Shown here piece by piece: positions 31,001-38,956 of a stretch of DNA of 64,000 bases. The notes under the pieces were generated by a model that worked only from the letters and a program-made list of their open reading frames with translations, was not told where the DNA came from and did not search any database. A program made the translations under genes and the position numbers. The DNA comes from Diaporthe sp. PMI_573 (taxonomy: Eukaryota; Ascomycota; Sordariomycetes; Diaporthales; Diaporthaceae): assembly GCA_021399435.1 (NCBI GenBank), contig JAJTUP010000094.1, forward strand, positions 1 through 64,000. Reading direction: 5' to 3'. Every line of letters starts with the position of its first letter. The stretch's first letter is position 1.

Positions 31001-31929
31001 AAGAACAAGCTGGCGTCTACTACCGAGAGGTAGGCCTTGCCTCGTATCTTCCGAATGACCTCGGATTGAAGAGGCAGTGGGTATGCGTCGGGCACAGTAA
31101 CCTTGTTGAGCGCCCTAAGATCTACCACAATTCTGCCTTTACGCTGACCGTGTACTGTCCTCCAAACCACGAAGATGGGCGAGCCAAATGGGGTGGCCGT
31201 GTTAACCCACTCAGCTCTACCTTTTGCGTGAAGGCCGTCCATGAGTTCATCGATGAGTTTCCGGTCTTCTTCGCTGGAGTAGTATGGTCTTTTACCAATT
31301 TTGTGGTTCTGCCATCCTTCTACCAGTGGTATTCTCATCTGGTGGTCTTCTGGGATGTCGATCGGTCCATTGTCTTCGAAGATATCTCGAAATTCCTCTA
31401 CTAGTTTCCCGGCGTTATCGAGGAACTGGAGCGAGCCGTTGTACACGTGGACTCCGTTCGGCAATTTCGTCTCCGGTAGGTCCTTTGACTTGGAGATGCC
31501 TAGTTTGCCGTCTGGTCTTAAGTGTTCGCGGAACTCCGAGATCTCGCGTTCAGGCACTGTTTCGAGGTGTTCGGCGTCTGGCTCCGCTCCTGGAGGAGCA
31601 GTTGTGCCGTCCTTGGTTTGGATGTCGTGCGAACCGGCCAGAGTGTTTAAGAGATTGGTCGGGTCGAATGTCTTAGAGAAGGGCAATAGATTGTTCGTTG
31701 GTGGATGGGCCATCGATTCCACGACAGCCTGTACTCCCAGCTTCCAGCTGGTGGGACTCATGTGTTCTGAAACGAATGGTGATAGGATTCCGAGGCGAGA
31801 GTTTCTTCGGATGCGTATTGGGTACGGCGACTGGTTTACCGCCATGACTCCGCATGTTTGTCGGCCCACTAGGCTGTTCACCCAGCCTTCTTGTTCGGGC
31901 CTAAACAAGAAGGCTACTGTTTTTCCAAG
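28030..31929 (-). CDS. pol: Gypsy Pol (RT, RNase H, integrase, chromodomain)
   Basis: An uninterrupted frame of about 1290 codons in the -1 frame relative to gag, overlapping its end. Domains in order: RT with FGSPIFVVWRTVHGQRKGRI, IVDLRALNKVTVPDAYPLP and catalytic TAFIDDMIVFSD; RNase H with PLFIQLDASKEVGFSGICFQ, TELEVACLVWL and HILTDHAATVGIV; integrase zinc region ending NCPVCSVNR and triad TISIDFVTSLP, RIISDRDRKFMSEFW, HPQTDGQSEVKNRT; then a chromodomain (YEVERIIQRRDRKVG...EYLIKWADHP...VWMPAKHM). No ATG lies upstream of the conserved part, so it is probably translated by -1 frameshifting from gag; an A5 run (GGAAAAACAG) lies just before the gag stop. The basic C-terminal tail is typical of chromoviruses. 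Confidence 0.92.
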   Translation of the reverse strand, partial: LGKTVAFLFRPEQEGWVNSLVGRQTCGVMAVNQSPYPIRIRRNSRLGILSPFVSEHMSPTSWKLGVQAVVESMAHPPTNNLLPFSKTFDPTNLLNTLAGSHDIQTKDGTTAPPGAEPDAEHLETVPEREISEFREHLRPDGKLGISKSKDLPETKLPNGVHVYNGSLQFLDNAGKLVEEFRDIFEDNGPIDIPEDHQMRIPLVEGWQNHKIGKRPYYSSEEDRKLIDELMDGLHAKGRAEWVNTATPFGSPIFVVWRTVHGQRKGRIVVDLRALNKVTVPDAYPLPLQSEVIRKIRGKAYLSVVDASLFFYQFMVYPPHQDRFTVVSHRGQERFKVAIMGFRNSPAHVQRYMDHLLRPHRAFATAFIDDMIVFSDSAAEHIRHLRTVFKLFQDKNISLSSKKSFLGYPSVELLGFRVDGLGLYNTSDRIKTIRELRFPATLQQLEKFIGLTGYLRHLIPRYSQRVNPLQRRKTAMLSVARTDGKLPKGSSRKQYTRRADFTPTKEELNAFTDLQAALTGPNALFHQDPDRPLFIQLDASKEVGFSGICFQLADGQTWDGKSPIPRAWIRPVLYLSKTLNTAERKYWPTELEVACLVWLVRKLRTIIGSNRVQPVHILTDHAATVGIVNQTSMETVDKTKMNLKLVLASEYLSQHQLDVHHIPGTTNIIADALSRLPTYQQPVEDEGVLDNLLEFAIHSMSETKIDPDFKEQLLAAYSEHKRWSQIIQQLQQSDSEAKLPFTLDGRGLLYLREFTGKHRLCIPSPVADTLIAEAHDSKHHFGVDRVYHDLTDLYVIKNCKRKIAHYIDNCPVCSVNRNDNQKPLGEMQPILSPPTPFHTISIDFVTSLPDVPAALTPWQLPRAPFFDAFMSVTDKYSKASLIIPGNAIYTATDWATIMLRTLYLSNWGIPKRIISDRDRKFMSEFWQGLWQHLQTKLLFSTAWHPQTDGQSEVKNRTVEIAIRMWATTNPDSEWTDIIPSLQFNLNNAYNRATKCTANQLLYGFNPSQLSSLADECPPLLREMYQEEAQIAIAEAQMAAKMQYDHKHRRKQFHPGDWVYISLGKGYNLPGHPPRKFSQQRMGPVQVQEKVGVLAYKLRLPPHINAHDVVSVTQLSPAQPPASDPYHRDPPFGEAVEVEDDQGEGLEAFKHYEVERIIQRRDRKVGRGATTVEYLIKWADHPNQYNVWMPAKHMRAAELIQDFEARRAQMAALRQRAHGLEAREPPLPKPGEVITPRGPRKVLDRVDQDASPANRPATANKRGPRQGQGQGAQGTMSDGHAAVDPSLSRNARANRRAARRV

Positions 31930-34900
31930 TTCCCGGTAAAGACGGGAACGATGCGATGGGATCGCGGCGGAATTATAGTGTTTGCGGCTGCTCTTACCAC
32001 ATGAGTCCTTTCAGGAACCTTGGCAAAGATAGCGGCATCCACCGTGGCGCCGCCGAAACATCCGAACGCGATCTCGCCCGAGCTGTTCAACACGTCCACT
32101 TGGTGCGGCACCATGAATTCCTGGCCGACCAAGAGACCAGCATCTAGTCGATCCAGTACCCAGGCGCCAAGGCGAACGGCCAGGACCATCTTCTGGCCGC
32201 TGACGTTGCCTTGGTGGTAGATGTTGAATTCGGCCCATCCTAGTGCCTTGGTGTGGCCGACGCCTCTGATGTTGGCTTTTGCTTGCCAATTGACGGTGGC
32301 GTCTGGGAAGTAGCCTAGGTATGCCCGTGACACCGCGCACCGAGATGCGCCAGTGTCGTAACAAGCGGTGAATACGGGTCCATCTACCGACCCTCGGGTC
32401 TGAACTCTGGCGTATGTATAGCCACACCCTTTCACAGGGGAAACTTCTGGTGGGTTACTCATTCGCAGCACTGGCCCTGCCCATTGGCCGGGCCTGGAGC
32501 TCAGTCGCTCGCCTACCGGGCGGCACCTTGAATGGTGTTGGCGGTATAGTTTTTGGGAGGAGAGCGTGGCTCCGCAGCCGTAGCATTCCAGGTTTGGAGC
32601 TGTGTAGATGTACTTGTCGTCGTATAGACCAGAGTCCGCACTCCGGCCGCCGGTGGCGGGTTCGACAACGTATAGGTCGACGTCGTCTACCAGCTGGTAG
32701 CCGGTTTCCTCGGTCGAGCCGTGTCCGGCTGAGTCGGCCGGTTCGTCTTCATAGCCGTCGTCGGCTTGTTGATCAGGGGCGTCCTGGTCGTCCTTGCTTT
32801 CACCAGCTTGGAGTTCGTCGTCGACGGGGTAGTATCCGTCGGTAAGGAGTTTCTCCTCACGAGTCGAGTCATATTGGAACTGGCCGTTGTCGACGTCAAA
32901 CGCCTGGATCGTCTCAGCCAGGACGTTGCCTTGGTTGTCCCTTTGACCAAATCTTCGCCGCAGGCGGAGGGCCCCGGGGGCCCTGTCCTGAGGGCGACGG
33001 TCCCTTTGGGGTTCCTGGTCCGCTGCATTGGTGAGCAGCTTGGGTCGCTGCTGGGCTGGCCCGACCCTCTGCTGCCAGCCCTCTCTCACTGCTCGTCGGG
33101 CTTCCATCAGCTTTCGCCGTTGCTCCGGCGTCATGTTCCGGTACGTGTCATCCGAAACGAAATCTGCAGGTCGCGGGTTCGGCTGAGTAGGGCGATTCCG
33201 CGTATCCTCTTGTCGTCTAGGGTAGAGGTTAGGAATGTTGATGTGTATCGGGGGTAGGGCCGGTTGGTTGCGGCCGGCGGGTGCGTGGTGAAGTGGGCCT
33301 CCACGGATTTGCGCTGGTAGCGGCCGGAATTTCATACGGTCCTTTTCCCACAAATGCCACGTCTCTTGTTTGTCGCGGAGCGATGTCTCGAATTTGCGGG
33401 AGTCGTACCCTACTGGCGGTCGGTCAAAATATGGGATCACCAGAGCCTTGTCGATCTGGTCCCACATGTTCCGTGCCACGAAGGATGGAGGTTGCTCCGC
33501 GAGGAGGGTAAATCGGCGGACGCGCTGGGTGTACTCCTGCACATTGCGGTTGCCATAGGCGTCTGTGCGGGAGTAACGCTGTTGGTGAAGGATGGTCTCC
33601 GCGGTATCCCGCGGGATTTGGAAGTTTTCCAGGAGGTATTTCTTCCAACGGTCCCATACTCCCGGCGTAGGGCTGGTAAGAGAAGCCCGTTCTGAACCGT
33701 CGAGAGTGGTCCAGAACCACGGATGGGCTATTCCTGACAGGCAGGAGGGCAGGTTGTAACTGAGCCATGCAGCTCGATGGCTGTCTTGGCGGATGTATAT
33801 GTCACATCGATCAATAAAGCCCTGGGGGTCTTTCCATACAATCACTTTCCCATCTACCTTCGATACTTGCAAGAGTTCGGGGAAATTACTCCAGTTTTCA
33901 TAAGGCTCGAATCGCCCTATGTTGGTATCCTTGAATTCCTTATCGGCTCGGAAGTAGGAGAGCTCGTCGTAGTACGGGTCGTCCGGTGGATCTCCGGGCC
34001 CTTGGCTGCGTGAACCTGGCCAGCCGTCCTCTGACGGTTGGTGGGTGTAGTAGACATGGGGGTCGTCGTCTTCATCATGGCGTTGACTGCTCCTTTCTCG
34101 CGGTGGTGCTCCCGGGTTTGCTCCTGAAGCAGCCGGCGGATTGGGTGGTTCCGGCTGGGCTCTCGTGGGCACGGGCCGAATAGTTCGGCCGGGCCCCTGG
34201 TTAAAGGGCCGTGGCGGCTGCCTTGGAGGTGCCGCGTCCGTCCTGCCGGGATGTGCTGGTGTAAACACCCCGGAAGCTTGGGCAGGGAGAGATGTCCGTG
34301 ATTGCCCGGCTCGGAAGGCCTTAGAGAGCAGTATTCTTGTTGCGGCACGCTGATCAGGGTTTATCAAACTTCCTAGGAGGATGGTTATCTCGTCCGATTG
34401 GAGATACTCTTCGACTGACCCCGGGGCTGGGGGGTCCATTCCTTGGCTCGGGAATTGGGGCGTGGCCGTCCGGGGTACCTGGGTACCGATACTTTCGGTG
34501 TCGTCTCGGATTCCTTCGGGAGATACTGAATGCGACCCTGAACGTCCCTCGGTGTTTGAAGGCGAACCCGATGGGTTTTGGGGGTTTTGAGAGGTCCCCC
34601 CCATTTCCGGTTCCTCAGAGACTTGGGTTGTTGTTGTTAATTGTTGTGAGGTCGTATCCGCTGGGTCGAGAGTACTGTAGGTTGATGGCGCGAAGTTGAT
34701 ACGTTCGACGTCAAAGTAACGCTTTACCACGACTTCTCGATCCTGGGCGGTGCCGCAACGACTAATCTCTTGGAGAAACTCGGTGTGTCGGGTTGCTGAC
34801 CAAGGGGGATTCAGTTCGTCGAGTATTACCTGTCTGTCGGCTGGGTCAACGGTGGTCACTAGCTGGCGTAGCCGGTAGTGTATCTGGTGAGCATTGACAA

Positions 34901-35297
34901 GAGGTTTGTTGTGGAGACGCCAATTTTGGTAGTTGTCGGTGAATATTTTCGTGGGTTGGCTGCTTGATAGCCAGCTCCGTGGGACTTGTGTTCCTCCTTT
35001 TGCTTCCACCCACTTTCTGGCGGAGTCAAATTGTTTGTCTGCTGACTTTAACGGGTTGTAGACCTGGGAGTACCGGTCGTATAGCGATTGCCAAGCGGCA
35101 AAGTTAGCAGCTACTTCTAGTAGATCTTGGTCCTCTAGAGTAACAGAGGACAAGAAGATATCTGGTTGTTTAGCTATTGCTGCTCGAAGGCGAAATAGTC
35201 GCGGCTGCTCCTTGACTGGTTGGAAGTCGGCGGGTGGCTGGGGGAATGTAGGTCCAAAGCGGGAGTCGAGTTTATAGGATTCCCGCGGCATATTCAC
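31914..35297 (-). CDS. gag: Gypsy Gag-protease polyprotein
   Basis: 1127 residues from ATG at 35297. The N-terminal half includes helical capsid-like sequence; a Pro/Ser/Gln-rich low-complexity region follows (about residues 235-420). The retrotransposon-gag core lies at about 465-640 (YENWSNFPELLQVSKVDGKV, YNLPSCLSGIAHPWFWTTLD). A zinc finger CYGCGATLSSQK...HHSRC replaces the usual CCHC knuckle. Near the end is an aspartic protease with FTACYDTGASRCAVSRAYLG. Protease is thus encoded with Gag and not with Pol. The frame ends in TAG at 31914, overlapping the pol frame. Much longer than a typical Ty3 Gag because of the low-complexity linker. Confidence 0.88.
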   Translation of the reverse strand: MNMPRESYKLDSRFGPTFPQPPADFQPVKEQPRLFRLRAAIAKQPDIFLSSVTLEDQDLLEVAANFAAWQSLYDRYSQVYNPLKSADKQFDSARKWVEAKGGTQVPRSWLSSSQPTKIFTDNYQNWRLHNKPLVNAHQIHYRLRQLVTTVDPADRQVILDELNPPWSATRHTEFLQEISRCGTAQDREVVVKRYFDVERINFAPSTYSTLDPADTTSQQLTTTTQVSEEPEMGGTSQNPQNPSGSPSNTEGRSGSHSVSPEGIRDDTESIGTQVPRTATPQFPSQGMDPPAPGSVEEYLQSDEITILLGSLINPDQRAATRILLSKAFRAGQSRTSLPAQASGVFTPAHPGRTDAAPPRQPPRPFNQGPGRTIRPVPTRAQPEPPNPPAASGANPGAPPRERSSQRHDEDDDPHVYYTHQPSEDGWPGSRSQGPGDPPDDPYYDELSYFRADKEFKDTNIGRFEPYENWSNFPELLQVSKVDGKVIVWKDPQGFIDRCDIYIRQDSHRAAWLSYNLPSCLSGIAHPWFWTTLDGSERASLTSPTPGVWDRWKKYLLENFQIPRDTAETILHQQRYSRTDAYGNRNVQEYTQRVRRFTLLAEQPPSFVARNMWDQIDKALVIPYFDRPPVGYDSRKFETSLRDKQETWHLWEKDRMKFRPLPAQIRGGPLHHAPAGRNQPALPPIHINIPNLYPRRQEDTRNRPTQPNPRPADFVSDDTYRNMTPEQRRKLMEARRAVREGWQQRVGPAQQRPKLLTNAADQEPQRDRRPQDRAPGALRLRRRFGQRDNQGNVLAETIQAFDVDNGQFQYDSTREEKLLTDGYYPVDDELQAGESKDDQDAPDQQADDGYEDEPADSAGHGSTEETGYQLVDDVDLYVVEPATGGRSADSGLYDDKYIYTAPNLECYGCGATLSSQKLYRQHHSRCRPVGERLSSRPGQWAGPVLRMSNPPEVSPVKGCGYTYARVQTRGSVDGPVFTACYDTGASRCAVSRAYLGYFPDATVNWQAKANIRGVGHTKALGWAEFNIYHQGNVSGQKMVLAVRLGAWVLDRLDAGLLVGQEFMVPHQVDVLNSSGEIAFGCFGGATVDAAIFAKVPERTHVVRAAANTIIPPRSHRIVPVFTGNLEKQ

Positions 35298-35497
35298 CGT
35301 GGATTCACGGTGGATTCACAGTGAATCGTTGGCGACCACGTAGAGTGTTGGTCAAAGGTATTCTTTGACCCGATGGCTGACAGGAGTGCTGCAGCCCGAT
35401 CCGTATAATTAATACACAGCGATGGCGACGGTTTGTCTACCCGATCCTTTTAACAAGGCGATCACGCAACGGGGGCGTGCTAGTTGTAGCTACCATT

Positions 35498-35679
35498 TGA
35501 TGGGAAAATAATATTGTAAAACGATGCCCTCCTGAATTCACAGAGAATTCACGGAGGATTCCCTAACTATATAAATACACGGTGAATTAACAGTGAATAC
35601 ACCGTGAATTCACCGTGAACGAATGGATTCACGGTGAATTCACGGGAAATTCACCAGTGATGCACCGTGGGGTGCATCA
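35498..35679 (-). repeat. Gypsy 5' LTR
   Basis: 182 bp, identical to 26752-26933; it holds an ACTATATAAATAC TATA-like box. In the sense of the element it is followed by AATGGTAGCTACAACTAG, whose TGG start fits a tRNA primer-binding site. Confidence 0.92.
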
Positions 35680-38600
35680 GTGCATCGAGATCCATGAGGG
35701 ATTGGCAGGTCAGGTTATAAGATGGGTGGCTAGACGCACTGGAATCACAATGTAGTTAGGTATCAATCGCAACATAGCACGGAATGTTCAGATCCTGATC
35801 TGCCCTCAAGCAATCTTTGCACAGCATCTTCCCCTGACCTCTCGACAAAATCTCCTCTTTGTAGTTAGGGAGTAGTATTTTGGAGTAGCTGGAGTATATA
35901 ACGTACAGTATAGTCTTTACGGTATAGTAAAATGAGAACTTTCATCATAGCTGGAAGATCGAGGAGGTAGGTTTGTCAACTTATGCATTGGAAAGGGGCA
36001 TTAGCACAGATGAGGCACGAGTCGTTTGGACCCCCGCGAACCACACACATCTCGACCAGTCGACCAGTGCTGGGCCGCAGCCCGATCCAAATAAAGTAGG
36101 TCGACGAAGCATTCGACCTTATTCACAACCCCATAATGTTCATACTCAACAGTCAGCCAGCCGCTGTGCCCGTACAAGCAAGCCTCACCAAGCAGATGTC
36201 CTGTCTCGCCATCCCCTATCACGGAAGTAAGCCCCCTCTGCCTCTGCTCCTTCTTACGTACCCTGCCGTTCATTCCCTCCCAGTCAGCCCACATCAGGGG
36301 ATGTTGTCAGAGTGAATGACCGGTCTGAGATCCACGAACATGCTGTTGTAAACCGGTTGTGTCTTGAGACAGGTCTAAAGGACGTGGCCTGCTCCACATG
36401 GTTCACGGGTGGGCGGGCTTGTCCCACACCCATCCAGATTTACAGGTACAAGCCAAAACAATTCTTTGATGTAGGAAATCAAAGTATTTGAACGAGGATG
36501 CGGCCGGGCCCAGCACGACCTTGGGTACCCATTAGAGACTCGGGCAGGCCGCAGCTTCAGATTTCTTTTTGTGGCAAGTTTATGCAGGCTATGGGACAAG
36601 TGGCTGCGGGCAGGGGGTTCGGCCTCGCGGAGTTTTGCCATTGGCTTCCGGTAGCTCGAACAGCAGGGCGAGCTGCGTCAGAAACCCAACCGATTGCACC
36701 TCGTGATGCGCGACTGGTTTTGTGGGTCTCTGTCCTACCCCCCGCTGCCCATGCAACCACGAATACCGCAAATCAGATGAAAAAGGAACGTCATGGCAGA
36801 GCAGTACAGGCCAACAGTTTCCCGAAAGAACCCTGCACCAAGTGCTCATATTCACGAGGTCACGAAATAGCTCCCGCCAGATTAGTGAATCGTCGCGGGT
36901 CTTGTACATCGAAGTCCCTGGCACGGTACGCCAGAGCCAGTATTGCGTCCCTGAGGAAACATCGACAATTGAAAAGGGGGAGTGCTTAAAGAGCTGGATT
37001 CGCAGCGGTATAACGGCAGGGCTACAAGTAGACGAGGTTGAACAATACGAGTACATGGCAGAGGAGGGAAGCACCAGCGCTCTAGAGGAAGATGTGGGCC
37101 CTTGACCGGTTTGACGTCATTTGCCGTATGGGCAATATATGGTTTAGTTCGCCATACGAGAATAAATCATACACCATAAACCATTCAGGTCCGTATGGCG
37201 TATGGCGTATGGTTAGAAAGCCTGCTAGGACGACCAGGCTGGAGTACCGGATTTGCTGGCGCGCATACGGCAGGTTGGAGGAACGAGAGTCGAGACGATC
37301 TGTAAGCTAAGAAACACACAGGCATGGGCTTTCCTGCTTTCCAAATCAGAGACTAAGTGACTGCTCCATATGGTAGGAGTGCTGCTGGCCTGACGATGGA
37401 AATGGTTGGAAAGAAAGCCAAGTTGGCACGACGACTTCCCTGGATCGGGTAGATGATTCCAAAGGCTTAGAGACAGTGTTGACCTGATGTTGGTATGAGC
37501 TTGAACGGTGCAGCCTTCCGACTCAGGCAAGTCGCGTCAGACGCAGGCAGGTACAGAGGCAGGTGCAGGTGAGATGTTATTAAGGTTGCCCGTGTACGCG
37601 TACCCTGCAACCGCGCATTGTTTTGAAAGAGCTACCCCCGGGGGTGTGTGTAGCGGCACCGCTCTCCGAGGCGATCGATCAGATGTATGGCATCTTGTCT
37701 CCTTCGCTGGTCGGCCGTAAAGTGCTGATATAAGAGCTTGGTGGCTTCCTTGCAATGCAAAACTCGGGTTGCTTCTTGCAGCCGCAGGTCTATTACTCAC
37801 CATCGGTGTGGATTCCAGCCGAGCATAGTTCCCTTGGCGGTTGGGATCTGACACAAAATTTATATGCATATTTTGCAGGCAATTGCCACCGGCGTTCCAT
37901 CCCACACGCCATTCATAGGCCGCCAATTTAAGCTCAGAGAAGTTTATGCTTCTGCTTTCATATATTCGACTTCTGCCTGTCAGCCTGCAGGTCCAGCATA
38001 AAATTGACCATGACATTTACACAGTGAGCGTCTTGGGGCTAAGCCATACCAAGGTGCGCAGACTAGAGGTATGTGGCCTCTGAGTTTCGCTTGCGGTCAT
38101 GAGACCACATGGAACTACTTTGTAGACAGCCAGAGTATCGTCTCATTTGGCCGGGTGGATATTGCTTTACCACCTGCTTAGGTAGCAGTTCACTGCTGGG
38201 GATTTGCACATGTTGCAGACACAGACAAAGATTGCGGCTCTGGCACACTCATCCACGTCACAGGATGTTATTGTCCCCATGTGCACTCGAATTGATCAGG
38301 GTGAAGGGCCATTATCAACAGGACCAAAGCTGTTGTTGACCTGCTGCTAGCGTCCGTGCTTACGTGATCAATCCCGCCAACCACCCTAGACAAGCACGCA
38401 AGGTCCCCCTTTTTCATGCGCGGCTCCCATTCTCCGGCTCGACGCGGGGCGAGACGCGCACAACCTGCCGACAACGCGTCAACTGCAAGTTTCGCGACAC
38501 CGTCAATTAAACCTCGCCAACGGTCGCATCGAATGAGCTAGACCCTTGACCTGGACCCTTGGCTCGCTCTCTACACCATCACCACCAAGACCTGTCCCCT

Positions 38601-38956
38601 TCCGCCTGCTTTCGCTCAGAGCATGCGGCCAGCAAGACACCATCGTTTGTCTCCCTTCTCTTCACTCTGACGTGCATGACGACGTTCTTTCCAGGTGGCC
38701 TTATCGTTGTCACCCACACAATCAGGGTCGACTCGTTCGAGAGCACCCTGTTGTCTGAGTGTCAGGCTGCAAGTTGGGCCGGACGACCCGAACCTTGACT
38801 GTTGCGACTGCCCTTGGCCGCCTTGACCAAACCGTTGTGACCGCGCCGTCGACCACGATTTCGACCGCCGCGATTTCCACAACAACTCAATCCTCTCAGC
38901 TTCTCTCCCTCCCTCAAACGAAATCACGGTAGGAACCGTTGACGCACATTCCCAAA
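35680..38956. other. Long non-coding stretch upstream of the APSES gene
   Basis: No supportable gene in 3.3 kb. An ORF pair around 36.6-37.1 kb has no recognisable features. The last kilobase becomes pyrimidine-rich and probably holds the promoter and 5' UTR of the gene at 38957. An ACGCGT (MCB-type) site lies at 38474-38479, with GACGCGG/GACGCGC variants nearby (38435-38460). Tandem GTATGGCGTATGGCGTATGG occurs near 37193-37212. Confidence 0.45.
38474..38479. promoter_or_regulatory. Possible MCB element (ACGCGT)
   Basis: ACGCGT, the consensus bound by MBF (Mbp1-type) complexes, lies about 480 bp upstream of the APSES gene start, with near matches just upstream. A 6-mer is expected by chance every few kilobases, so this is only suggestive of autoregulation. 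Confidence 0.25.

Larger units (their letters stand above)
26752..35679 (-). mobile_element. Ty3/Gypsy chromovirus LTR retrotransposon
   Basis: An 8928-bp element on the minus strand between two identical 182-bp LTRs (TGATG...CATCA). Order in transcription sense: 5' LTR (35679-35498), putative primer site TGGTAGCTACAACTAG starting 2 bp inside, Gag-protease (35297-31914), Pol with RT, RNase H, integrase and chromodomain (about 31930-28030), an extra open frame (about 27817-27120), 3' LTR. The chromodomain marks it as a chromovirus. Flanks (TCCTC left, GTGCA right) do not form a target-site duplication. Confidence 0.93.

Noticed and set aside
36589..37105. Opposing ORFs around 36.6-37.1 kb as possible genes
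   Set aside because: Neither shows a domain, plausible start context or protein-like composition; both are open by chance over the same interval.
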